From Candidatus Odyssella thessalonicensis (lineage in GTDB: Bacteria; Pseudomonadota; Alphaproteobacteria; Bin65), in the NCBI GenBank assembly GCA_005240015.1, contig SBBV01000588.1, positions 1 to 8,437 on the forward strand: a stretch of 8,437 nt of DNA, written 5' to 3'. Both the position numbers and the translations under genes were made by a program. Positions within the stretch are counted from its first letter, which is position 1; each line of letters begins with the position of its first letter. The notes below the pieces were generated by a model that was given only the letters and a program-made list of their open reading frames with translations, did not search any database and was not told where the DNA came from. Shown here in pieces: positions 1-6,384 of this stretch.

Positions 1-13
1 GAGGAAGACATGT

Positions 14-30
14 GCGCGCCAACGGCGCGC
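14..30 (-). terminator. Possible weak terminator hairpin downstream of the amidase
   Basis: GCGCGCC (14-20) and GGCGCGC (24-30) form a perfect 7-bp stem with a 3-nt loop, about 100 bp beyond the amidase stop codon. On the minus strand the stem is followed by a pyrimidine-rich stretch (ATGTCTTCCTC) without a true T run, so intrinsic termination is only possible. The hairpin directly follows the short-unit repeat at 41-68 and may be part of the same repeat element instead. Confidence 0.3.
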
Positions 31-40
31 TACCCCGATC

Positions 41-68
41 TCTGTGTCCTCTGTCCCTCTGTGGTGAG
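41..68 (-). repeat. Short purine-rich tandem repeat, ACAGAGG type
   Basis: Read on the minus strand this begins CTCACCAC and continues as three copies of a CAGAG core spaced 8 and 9 nt apart, separated by GG, GA and CA bases. It lies between the amidase stop and the window edge. From memory, intergenic repeats of the form CACCACAGAGG... with units near 8 nt are scattered in many bacterial genomes; their function is unknown. A second element with the same CTCACCAC opening and 8-nt units lies at 6887-7100. Bases 69-131 between this repeat and the amidase stop hold nothing I recognise. Confidence 0.5.
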
Positions 69-131
69 ATCCCGGTCGATGGTGGGGGAGCGGCCGCCCG
101 GTTGCACTAGGGCCGCAGGCGCGCCAATCCC

Positions 132-1454
132 CTACGAGAGGATCTTCACCAGCCAGTGCGCGTTGCGCAGCAGGCGGGCGTCGTCGCCGCGGCACGAGAC
201 GAGCTGCACGCCCATCGGCAGGCCGTTTTGGTCGGCCATGATCGGCAGCGACACCGCGGGAACGCCGGTGAGCGTCCACAAGGTCGAGAAGAGCGGATTG
301 CCGGTGGCTTCGCCGGCCGGCGCCGGGCCGGGCGCCGCCGGCGTCAGGATCGCGTCGTAGGCGAACAGGATCTCGGCGATCTCGGCCTCGAGATCGCGCG
401 CGAGCGCCTGGGCCGCGAGATAATCCTTGGCCGTGATCGCGCGGCCGCGCTCGATGCATTGCTGCATCGCGGGGGAGAGCTTCTCGCGCCCCCGCTCGAA
501 CTCGCGGCGGAGATTGTGCGCGATGTCGGCCTCCATGATCGTCTTCTGCGCCGGCCACGCCTCGGCGAAGACATCCGGCAGCTCGACCGGCTCGACCTTG
601 CTGCCGAGCGCCTCGACGAGCTCCGCCAGCGCATCCTTCATCACCGGCTCGGCCTTGTCCCAGACCGGCGTCTTCACGAAGGCGAGCTTGGGCTCGACCG
701 GCGGCTCCTCGGCGAGCACGCGCCGGAGCGGCGCCGGCGCCGAGGGGCGCATGTCTTCGTCGCCGTCGTCGAAGCGCATCAGCGCCTCGCCGGCGATCGC
801 GACGTCCTCAAGGCTGCGCGCGAACAGCCCGACATGGTCGAGCGTCCCCGAGAGCCGGAGGCAGTTGCGGCGCGAGATCAGGCCGTGCGTCGGCTTGTAG
901 CCGTAGACGCCGCAGAACGAGGCCGAGCGGATCGTGGAGCCGTTGGTCTGCGTGCCGAGCGCCAGCGGCACCATGCCGGCGGCGACCGCCGCCGCCGAGC
1001 CGCTCGAGGAGCCGCCCGGCGTGCGCGCGGGATCGTAGGGATTGCGCGTCTTGCCCGGCGTGTAATAGGCGAGCTCGGCCGTCACGGTCTTGCCGAGGAT
1101 GACGGCGCCGGCTTCGCGCAGGAGCGCCACCGCGGCCGCGTCGTAGCGCGGCGTGCGCCCGGCGTGGAGCGCGCAGCCGTTCTCGGTCGGCATGTCGCGC
1201 GTGTCGAACACGTCTTTGATGCCGACCGGCACGCCGTGCAGGGCCCCGTGCGGCTTGCCGGCCTTGTGCGCGGCGTCGGCGGCCTCGGCCTGGGCCAGCG
1301 CATGATCGCGGTCGAGATAGTGCCAGGCCTGGACCGCGGGCTCGCGCGCGTCGATCTGCGCGAGGCACGCCTCGACGAGTTCCCTCGAGGTGAGGCGGCC
1401 CTCGCGGATGAGCCGCGCCGCCTCGCTCGCGGTCAGGAGATGAAGGTCGTCCAT
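132..1454 (-). CDS. Amidase-signature family hydrolase (last gene of the TRAP operon)
   Basis: This 440-residue protein hydrolyses an amide bond, probably in the cytoplasm as no signal peptide is visible. The Ser-cisSer-Lys triad is present: Lys80 in GVPVGIKDVFD, cis-Ser149 in the TPGGSSSGSAAAVAAG block and nucleophile Ser173 in GTQTNGSTIRSASFCG. The 69- and 24-residue spacings match those I recall for the family (24 in FAAH and malonamidase E2). GVYGYKPTHG (182-191) and the C-terminal GVPAVSLPI block (397-405) are also typical. The length is normal. Two positions are less usual: Ser151 where Gly is common, and Ser177 where Pro usually follows Arg. The ATG lies 23 bp after the dctM stop on the same strand, so it is probably co-transcribed with the transporter; no good Shine-Dalgarno is visible. 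Family members act on nicotinamide, aryl amides, ureido compounds or peptide amides. The substrate here is unknown. It is not an obvious GatA because no gatB or gatC is nearby. Confidence 0.93.
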   Translation of the reverse strand: MDDLHLLTASEAARLIREGRLTSRELVEACLAQIDAREPAVQAWHYLDRDHALAQAEAADAAHKAGKPHGALHGVPVGIKDVFDTRDMPTENGCALHAGRTPRYDAAAVALLREAGAVILGKTVTAELAYYTPGKTRNPYDPARTPGGSSSGSAAAVAAGMVPLALGTQTNGSTIRSASFCGVYGYKPTHGLISRRNCLRLSGTLDHVGLFARSLEDVAIAGEALMRFDDGDEDMRPSAPAPLRRVLAEEPPVEPKLAFVKTPVWDKAEPVMKDALAELVEALGSKVEPVELPDVFAEAWPAQKTIMEADIAHNLRREFERGREKLSPAMQQCIERGRAITAKDYLAAQALARDLEAEIAEILFAYDAILTPAAPGPAPAGEATGNPLFSTLWTLTGVPAVSLPIMADQNGLPMGVQLVSCRGDDARLLRNAHWLVKILS

Positions 1455-1477
1455 TCGCCGCGTGCGCGCGCGCCGCC

Positions 1478-3121
1478 CTATCGCGCGTCGTAGAGGTAGG
1501 ACGGCAGCCAGGTCGCGAGGCCGGGGAAGATGTAGAGCAGCGCCATCGAGATGAAGACCATGAACATGAAAGGCATGGCGCCGGCGAAAATCGCGTTGAT
1601 GCTCACGTGGCTCGGGGCCACGCCCTTCAGGTAGTAGCAGGCCATCGCGACTGGCGGCGAAAGGAACGCGGTCTGGATGTTGAGCGCCACCATGATGCCG
1701 AACAACATCGGGTCGATGTTGTAGACCTTCAGCAGCGGCAGGAAGATCGGCACGAAGATGATCAGGATCTCGGTCCACTCGAGCGGCCAGCCCAGCAGGA
1801 AGATGATGATCTGGCTGATCAGCATGAACTGCCAGGGCGAGAGATCGAGGCCCTTGAAGAAGCCGGCGATGAGCTGGTCGCCGCCATAGTCGCCGAGCAC
1901 CGAGGCGAAGGTAGCCGAGCCCACGAACAGCCAGCACACCATGGCCGTGGCGCGCGCGGTGAGGTAGACCGATTCGCGGATGCGCTGGAAACTGATCGCA
2001 CCGTACGCCGCGGCGAGCACCATGGAGCCGAGCGCCCCCACCGCCGCCGCCTCCGAGGGCGTCGCCCAGCCGAACATGATGGCGCCCAGCACGAGCAGGA
2101 TCAGGAGCGCGAGCGGGAAGAACGACTGGAGCAGCGATTTCGTCACGGCCCAGCCGAGCAGCGCGAAGATGAGCGTCAAAACCGACACCCCCATTCCGGC
2201 GTAGGCCAGGTAGGCGAAGCTCAGCTTGGCGATCCAGAAGATGAGCGCGATGAGCACCAAGAGCCCGACGCCGATCAGCAGCGGGTAGGCCCCGTCCGCC
2301 GCCTGCTGCAGCCGGGGCCAGAGCAGGCCGAGCGAGACGAGCGGCGCGACCGCACCGACATAGGGAAGATAGTCGATCGGGAGATCGAGCAGATGGATCG
2401 CCACCGCGGCGCCGGCAAACAAGCCCACGCCGGCGCCGATCGGAACGGTGAGATCGCGCGCACGCCCGACACCGAGCGGCTCGAGCTCCGCATCGGGTGC
2501 CTTGGGCGCCAGGCTCGGGTTGAGCAGCGCGCGCACGACGACGTAGACCACGTAGAGCGCAGCCAGCATGAAGCCGGGCAGAAGCGCGCCCGCATAGAGC
2601 CGCACCGCCGACGTTCCGGCGATGGCGGCGTAGAGGATGAGCAGGATGCTGGGCGGGATGAGGATGCCGAGGCAGCCGCCGGCGCAGACCACGCCCGAAG
2701 CGAGCCGCTGCTCGTAGCCGGCGCGCAGCATCGCCGGAAAGGCAAGCAGGCCCATCAAGGTCACGACCGCGCCGACGATGCCGGTGGCGGTGGCGAACAG
2801 CGAGCAGGTTATGAGCGTGGCGACGGCGAGCGAGCCCGGCACCATGCGCGCCGCGCTCTGAATGGAGTGGAACAGTCGATCGAGAATGTTCGCGCGCTCG
2901 ATCACGTAGCCCATGAACAGGAACAGCGGCACCGCCACGAGCACGTCGTTGGTGGTGACTTCGTAGGCCTTGATGATGACCTGTTGGAAGATGATGTCGC
3001 CCTTGAGCGCGTAGCCGAAGCCGAAGCCGAGCGCCAGCAGCGTAAACGCGATGGGAAAGCCGAGAAAAATGCTGACCACGAAGATGGCCAGCATGATGAT
3101 CCCGATGACCTCGTTCGACAT
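1478..3121 (-). CDS. dctM: TRAP transporter large permease, DctM family, long (FcbT3-like) form
   Basis: This 547-residue inner-membrane protein is the transport-driving subunit of a tripartite ATP-independent periplasmic transporter, which moves an organic anion using a cation gradient. Family blocks are visible: GYVIERANILDRLFHSI (71-87), an ATATGIVGAVVTLMGLLAFP segment (110-129), GCLGILIPPSILLILYA (149-165), GWATPSEAAAVGALGSM (351-367) and FLSPPVAMACYYLKG (486-500). It is more than 100 residues longer than a standard DctM such as the 430-residue one in this window. The extra part lies between about residues 205 and 330 and contains a polar linker and several extra hydrophobic helices. A long large permease of this kind fits the mannitol/chloroaromatic TRAP class (FcbT3-like). 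The ATG lies 27 bp after the dctQ stop, with a GGGGGG stretch (3131-3136) 9 nt upstream as likely ribosome binding site. The substrate is not predictable from this subunit. Confidence 0.95.
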   Translation of the reverse strand: MSNEVIGIIMLAIFVVSIFLGFPIAFTLLALGFGFGYALKGDIIFQQVIIKAYEVTTNDVLVAVPLFLFMGYVIERANILDRLFHSIQSAARMVPGSLAVATLITCSLFATATGIVGAVVTLMGLLAFPAMLRAGYEQRLASGVVCAGGCLGILIPPSILLILYAAIAGTSAVRLYAGALLPGFMLAALYVVYVVVRALLNPSLAPKAPDAELEPLGVGRARDLTVPIGAGVGLFAGAAVAIHLLDLPIDYLPYVGAVAPLVSLGLLWPRLQQAADGAYPLLIGVGLLVLIALIFWIAKLSFAYLAYAGMGVSVLTLIFALLGWAVTKSLLQSFFPLALLILLVLGAIMFGWATPSEAAAVGALGSMVLAAAYGAISFQRIRESVYLTARATAMVCWLFVGSATFASVLGDYGGDQLIAGFFKGLDLSPWQFMLISQIIIFLLGWPLEWTEILIIFVPIFLPLLKVYNIDPMLFGIMVALNIQTAFLSPPVAMACYYLKGVAPSHVSINAIFAGAMPFMFMVFISMALLYIFPGLATWLPSYLYDAR

Positions 3122-3148
3122 CGTTCCGTTCCCCCCGCGGGCGTGTTT

Positions 3149-3925
3149 CTAGTTCGACTTCCCGGCTTCCAATTCCCGAAGCCGCTGCTGCTCGTGCATG
3201 ATCGCCGTTTCGAGTTCTTCGATGTCGGCGAGCCGCTGCGGCCAGGCGCCGGTCTTGAGGCAGATGACGCAGCGGATCATCTCGGCGGTGCCCTGCACCA
3301 GCAACAGCGCCGCGGCGATCGGGATCAGCGTCTTCAGCGTGTAGACCGGCACGCCGGCCGGGCTGAAGATGCTCTTTTCGTAGAACTGCCACGAGTAGGC
3401 GGCGAACTGGTAGCCGGCATAGATGAGCGCCACGATCGCGGGCAGGAAGCCCACGATGTAGATCGCGAGATCCATGCCCGCCTGCAGGCGCGGGCGCCAG
3501 TTCCGATAGAGGAAGTCGCCGCGCACATGGCCGTTGCGCGAGAGCGTGTAGGCGCCCGTCATCAGGAGCAGGGTGCCGTACATGATGTAGCTGAAATCGT
3601 AGCCCCAGGTCGTCGGCAGCGATCCGGTCACCGCCCGGAACGGGCCGGACGAGACGAGCACTTCGTAGGACGCGCCGAGCGTGAGTACGATGATCGTCCA
3701 ACCAAACATCTTGCCGATGCCGGCGCTGATCTTGTCGATGGTGATCAGGATCTTGTCGCCGAACGGCAGGTCCGCCATCCCGATCAGGAGGCCGATGAAG
3801 GCGACGAACGCGCCGCCCCAGACGAAGAAGCGGGCCGGCGCCGGAGTAGGAACGCCGAAGTAAGCGGCGAGCGCGACCAATGCGCCAGCTACGAAGAGGA
3901 CCAGCCCGACAGTGCGAAACGTCAC
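3149..3925 (-). CDS. dctQ: TRAP transporter small permease, DctQ family, long form
   Basis: This 258-residue membrane protein is the small permease that pairs with the following DctM. Hydrophobic segments lie at about 6-24, 32-50, 74-92, 112-128, 153-172 and 197-213. The family motif with a charged loop appears as NGHVRGDFLY (131-140). Classical DctQ proteins have about 160-200 residues and four helices. Here there is an N-terminal hydrophobic hairpin and a charged C-terminal tail (about 233-255, with the pattern LADIEELETAI and QQRLRELEAG) that could form a short coiled coil. Longer small permeases are usual in the FcbT2-like group. The start is GTG, supported by a GGAG (3932-3935) 6 nt upstream. 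It is separated from dctP by 143 bp containing a strong hairpin, so its expression may depend on read-through from the dctP promoter. Confidence 0.9.
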   Translation of the reverse strand: MTFRTVGLVLFVAGALVALAAYFGVPTPAPARFFVWGGAFVAFIGLLIGMADLPFGDKILITIDKISAGIGKMFGWTIIVLTLGASYEVLVSSGPFRAVTGSLPTTWGYDFSYIMYGTLLLMTGAYTLSRNGHVRGDFLYRNWRPRLQAGMDLAIYIVGFLPAIVALIYAGYQFAAYSWQFYEKSIFSPAGVPVYTLKTLIPIAAALLLVQGTAEMIRCVICLKTGAWPQRLADIEELETAIMHEQQRLRELEAGKSN

Positions 3926-4068
3926 GATCCGCTCCGTTGCGTCCCGTTCAAGGTCTGTAGTCGAGAAGCGCGATTCGCGCGGCCGGCGATTCGGGCCCCA
4001 TCATGGACCGGGGCGGCGCCCGGCGGCGCCGCCCCTGCCCTTTGTTACGGCCGGCGTCCCGCTCTCGA
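3926..4068 (-). promoter_or_regulatory. dctP-dctQ intercistronic region with perfect 11-bp hairpin
   Basis: GGGGCGGCGCC (4010-4020) and GGCGCCGCCCC (4025-4035) are exact reverse complements around a CGGC loop, giving an all-GC 11-bp stem 33 bp after the dctP stop codon. No T run follows on the minus strand, so it is not a standard intrinsic terminator. A stable stem here could protect the 3' end of a processed dctP message or partly attenuate transcription into dctQM. That would give more binding protein than permease, as is common in binding-protein-dependent transporters. A second, smaller palindrome (GCGCGA-T-TCGCGC, 3968-3980) lies nearer the dctQ start. No open frame of interest is present. 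Confidence 0.6.
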
Positions 4069-5208
4069 CTAGAGCGCCAGCTTGCCGAAGTGATGCTCGT
4101 AGGCGCCGCGGTAGTCGGTGGCGTTGAACAGGCTGTAGTAGACCACGCGCTTCACCCATTCCTTCTGCGAGTCCATCACCTTCTTCATGAACGGATCCTG
4201 GCCGAGCTGGGCGATGAGCCCGTCCCAGGCCTTGATCTGGGCGTCGAACACGTCCTTCGGCGTGCGCTTCACCTGGACCTTGTCCTTCTCGCGCAGCTCC
4301 ACGAGGTCCTTCGAGTAGTAGTCGAAGGCCTTCCACTCGTTGGCGGAGGAGACGGCTTCGGCGGCGTATTGCATGATCGCCTGCTGCTCCTTGGCCAGCG
4401 CGTTGAACTTCGTGCGGTTGAACATGATCTCGAAGTACTCGGTGGCCTGGTGGTGGCTGCCCATCATGTAGATCTTGGCCACGTCCTGCGCGCCGAAGCG
4501 GCGGTCCGAGGTCGGGTTGTTGAACTCGAACCCGTCGATGCGTCCGCGCTCCATGGCCGGCACGATTTCGCCGCCCGGGAGCTGCGAGACCGCGACACCC
4601 AAGGCCTGGAACAGGTCGGCCGCGAGACCCACGGTGCGGTACTTCAGGCCCTTCAGATCGGCCGCGCTCTTGATCTCCTTCTTGAACCAGCCGAGCGGCT
4701 GCGTCGGCATCGGCATCGCGAAGAAGCTCTTGATGTTGACCTTCATGATCTGGGTCTGGAGCTCTTCGAACAGCTCCTTGCCGCCGCCGTTGTGGATCCA
4801 GCCCAAGCCCTCATTGGCGTTGAAGCCGAACACCGGGCCGGTGCCGAACAGCGACGCGGCCTTGTGCTTGCCGTACCAGTAGACGGTGACGGTGTGCGCA
4901 CCGTCGAGCACGCCCTGGTGGACCGCGTCGAACACGCTGAACGGATGCACCACCGCGCCGCCGATCAGGTAGTCGATCTTCACCCGGCCGCCGCCCATGT
5001 CGTTGACGCGCTTCACGTAGTCTTCGGCGAACTCGTTGAAGACGTCCTTCGCGCCCCACGAGCCCTGCATCTTGAACGTCTGGGTCTGCGCGCGGGAGAT
5101 GTTGGGCATCGCCAGGGCGGCGCCGGCGACGGCGGCCGTGGCGCCCGCTTTCAGGAAACCGCGGCGCGACTTGCGCCCGGCAACGACTTTCTCGTCTTGG
5201 GTGGTCAT
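4069..5208 (-). CDS. dctP: TRAP transporter periplasmic substrate-binding protein, FcbT1/TakP-like, Tat-exported
   Basis: This 379-residue protein binds the substrate in the periplasm and delivers it to the DctQM permease. The N terminus carries a twin-arginine signal: SRRGFLK at 14-20, a hydrophobic Ala-rich stretch (21-33) and a likely cleavage after Ala40 (ISRA-Q). The mature part has TRAP binding-protein features: a conserved basic position at Arg191 in LKGLKYRTVG (likely the carboxylate-binding arginine), then LPGGEIVPAMERGRIDGFEF (210-229), a block typical of the mannitol/chloroaromatic class (FcbT1) and of the 2-oxoacid binder TakP. The substrate is therefore probably a monocarboxylate such as an aromatic or keto acid, which is inference. 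The frame remains open upstream to 5415, but the ATG at 5208 is chosen because a strong GGGAGG lies 7 nt before it and the Tat signal then starts at a normal distance. It is the first gene of the dctP-dctQ-dctM-amidase set. Confidence 0.95.
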   Translation of the reverse strand: MTTQDEKVVAGRKSRRGFLKAGATAAVAGAALAMPNISRAQTQTFKMQGSWGAKDVFNEFAEDYVKRVNDMGGGRVKIDYLIGGAVVHPFSVFDAVHQGVLDGAHTVTVYWYGKHKAASLFGTGPVFGFNANEGLGWIHNGGGKELFEELQTQIMKVNIKSFFAMPMPTQPLGWFKKEIKSAADLKGLKYRTVGLAADLFQALGVAVSQLPGGEIVPAMERGRIDGFEFNNPTSDRRFGAQDVAKIYMMGSHHQATEYFEIMFNRTKFNALAKEQQAIMQYAAEAVSSANEWKAFDYYSKDLVELREKDKVQVKRTPKDVFDAQIKAWDGLIAQLGQDPFMKKVMDSQKEWVKRVVYYSLFNATDYRGAYEHHFGKLAL

Positions 5209-5215
5209 CGGTTTT

Positions 5216-5221
5216 CCTCCC
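5216..5221 (-). promoter_or_regulatory. Ribosome binding site that fixes the dctP start
   Basis: GGGAGG on the minus strand, 7 nt upstream of the ATG at 5208. It is the strongest Shine-Dalgarno in the window and argues against the longer upstream frame, which would put about 69 non-homologous residues before the Tat signal. It also fits high expression of the binding protein. Confidence 0.75.
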
Positions 5222-5312
5222 GGAAAAAGGCAGTTGGGTGCGGGCACATTGGTTTTGGACACCGGGTTCCGCGCCCGCGCGGTCCGGATCGTAGGCAAGG
5301 CATCCGTCTGGC

Positions 5313-5341
5313 ACAATAATGGCTGGTATACCAATCCGCAA
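5313..5341 (-). promoter_or_regulatory. Candidate dctP promoter with a GntR-like operator in its spacer
   Basis: On the minus strand TTGCGG (5336-5341) and TATTGT (5313-5318) are separated by exactly 17 bp and could be -35 and -10 boxes; both are poor matches to the sigma-70 consensus. The spacer contains a perfect 10-bp palindrome TGGTATACCA (5324-5333). From general knowledge, TGGTATACCA-like palindromes are typical operators of FCD-type GntR regulators, which often control uptake and catabolism of organic acids. A repressor bound there would block this promoter. The regulator gene is not in the window. The implied leader is about 100 nt. The rest of 5209-5470 holds no gene or other clear signal. 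Confidence 0.45.
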
Positions 5342-5470
5342 CCGGAACTGGACGCGCCCTTTGCCTTCCGTTCTGAACACTTGAGACGGGCACTTAGTTC
5401 GAGCCGCGGAGGCAAGGATCAAATTTGCCCTTCACGCGAAGCGCAGGGCCGTCCGAAGCTCAGAAAACTC

Positions 5471-5574
5471 CTTGTCGTCCCCGCGAAAGCGGGGACCCAT
5501 GCCTCCGCCGACGTGCCGGAATGCCCGTCCCGCGGCACCGCTGCTCGGGTCCCCGCTTTCGCGGCGACGACAAG
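5471..5574. repeat. Pair of inverted REP-like palindromes (BIME-like element)
   Basis: Two 28-nt arms (5471-5498 and 5547-5574) are reverse complements of each other with one mismatch. Each arm is itself a hairpin: the left has a perfect 8-bp stem GTCCCCGC / GCGGGGAC around GAAA (5477-5496); the right has the same stem with one mismatch (5549-5568). The 48-nt middle contains a further inverted pair, GTGCCG (5513-5518) and CGGCAC (5533-5538). The architecture, two palindromes head to head just after a stop codon, is that of bacterial REP/BIME elements. It lies 28 bp downstream of the adenosyltransferase stop and may end or stabilise that message; on the minus strand the left hairpin is followed within about 10 nt by a short TTTT. 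Confidence 0.75.
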
Positions 5575-5602
5575 TGTTTGGTGGCGACGGAGGGAAACAG
5601 AG

Positions 5603-6172
5603 TCAGCGATTCTTGCCCGGCACCCACAGCACGTCGTCGGCGCCGTTGGCGTTGAGGCGCCGCGCCATCACGAACAGATGATCCGAGAGCCGGTTGATGT
5701 ACTTGATCGCCTCGGGATTGACGGCCGTGGTTTCCGCCGCCTCGATCATCGCGCGCTCGGCGCGGCGCGCCACCGTGCGCGCCAGATGCAGCCACGCCGC
5801 GGCGGGCGAGCCGCCGGGCAGGATGAAGGACTTGAGCGGCGGGATGTTCTCGTTCATCGCGTCGATCTCGCGCTCGAGCCGCTCGGTCTGCGCCGCGATG
5901 ATGCGCAGCGGCGGCCATTTCGGATTTTCAGCCTCGGGCGTGCAGAGATCGGCGCCGAGGTCGAAGAGATCGTTCTGGATGCGCCCCAGCATCGCGTCGG
6001 CGTCGGCGTCGCCTACCACGGCGAGCCGCGCCAGTCCGATGATGCTGTTGCATTCGTCGACCGTGCCGTAGGCGGCGACGCGCGGATCGTGCTTGGCGAC
6101 GCGCGTGCCGTCGCCGAGCGAGGTCTGCCCCTTGTCGCCGCCGCGCGTGTAGATCTTGTCGAGCTTGACCAC
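5603..6172 (-). CDS. pduO: Cob(I)alamin adenosyltransferase, PduO type
   Basis: This 189-residue cytoplasmic enzyme transfers the adenosyl group of ATP to the cobalt of reduced corrinoid, making adenosylcobalamin for de novo synthesis, salvage, or supply to enzymes such as methylmalonyl-CoA mutase. The N-terminal ATP-binding block is present as KIYTRGGDKGQTSLGDG (6-22), then AYGTVDECNS (34-43). SFILPGG (115-121) contains Phe116, which should match the phenylalanine that displaces the lower cobalt ligand in studied PduO enzymes. ARTVARRAERA (131-141) and YINRLSDHLFVMAR (158-171) complete the family signature. Length is normal for a single-domain PduO. The GTG at 6172 gives the typical N terminus M-V-K-L-D-K-I-Y; a G-rich stretch lies just upstream. 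It starts 17 bp after the HIG1-domain gene and is probably co-transcribed with it. A REP-like element follows the stop. Confidence 0.95.
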   Translation of the reverse strand: MVKLDKIYTRGGDKGQTSLGDGTRVAKHDPRVAAYGTVDECNSIIGLARLAVVGDADADAMLGRIQNDLFDLGADLCTPEAENPKWPPLRIIAAQTERLEREIDAMNENIPPLKSFILPGGSPAAAWLHLARTVARRAERAMIEAAETTAVNPEAIKYINRLSDHLFVMARRLNANGADDVLWVPGKNR

Positions 6173-6189
6173 GGCCCCCGCCCCCCGCG

Positions 6190-6384
6190 CTATTGCTTCA
6201 GCGACAGCCAATACAGGAACAGGAACAGCACCGCGGCGAACTGGAAGCCGACGCGCGCGCGCATCAGCTTGTTGCCGTACTTGTTGTTGAACTCGCGGCC
6301 GCTCATGCCGATGACGCCGGTCAACAGCGAGGCGACGGCGCCCACCGCGCAAACAATGGCGACGACGAGGAGGAAGGTGGACAT
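6190..6384 (-). CDS. HIG1-domain twin-transmembrane small protein
   Basis: This 64-residue protein has two hydrophobic helices, about residues 3-24 and 47-61, joined by a basic polar loop, MSGREFNNKYGNKLMRARVG (27-46). The hairpin with a conserved G-x-E-F-N-x-K-Y-x-N-K-L-M-R loop is the signature of the HIG1 (hypoxia-induced) family. The mitochondrial members are assembly or regulatory factors of cytochrome oxidase and the bc1 complex; the bacterial function is largely unknown. It should sit in the inner membrane with both ends on the same side. The ATG gives a complete domain; no strong Shine-Dalgarno is visible. It precedes the adenosyltransferase by 17 bp, an arrangement I recall as recurrent in alphaproteobacteria. 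It is divergent from the secreted protein at 6499. Confidence 0.85.
   Translation of the reverse strand: MSTFLLVVAIVCAVGAVASLLTGVIGMSGREFNNKYGNKLMRARVGFQFAAVLFLFLYWLSLKQ

Noticed and set aside
1455..3701. Minus-strand frame open for nearly 1190 codons, running from within dctQ through dctM into the amidase
   Set aside because: Only the last 440 codons are a real gene. The rest is a shadow frame over the permease genes, rich in Arg, His and Ala and without domain sense, as expected from high GC.
1607..4072. Plus-strand open frame of 821 codons
   Set aside because: It is antisense to dctM and dctQ, is dominated by Arg, Glu, Asp and His, and has no recognisable domain. It arises from lack of stop codons opposite GC-rich hydrophobic genes.
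4003..5319. Plus-strand open frame of 438 codons opposite dctP
   Set aside because: Antisense shadow of a well-supported binding-protein gene; composition is repetitive and charged.
5471..5574. CRISPR-like repeat pair
   Set aside because: Only two units, in inverted and not direct orientation, with one intervening segment; it is a REP/BIME-type palindrome.
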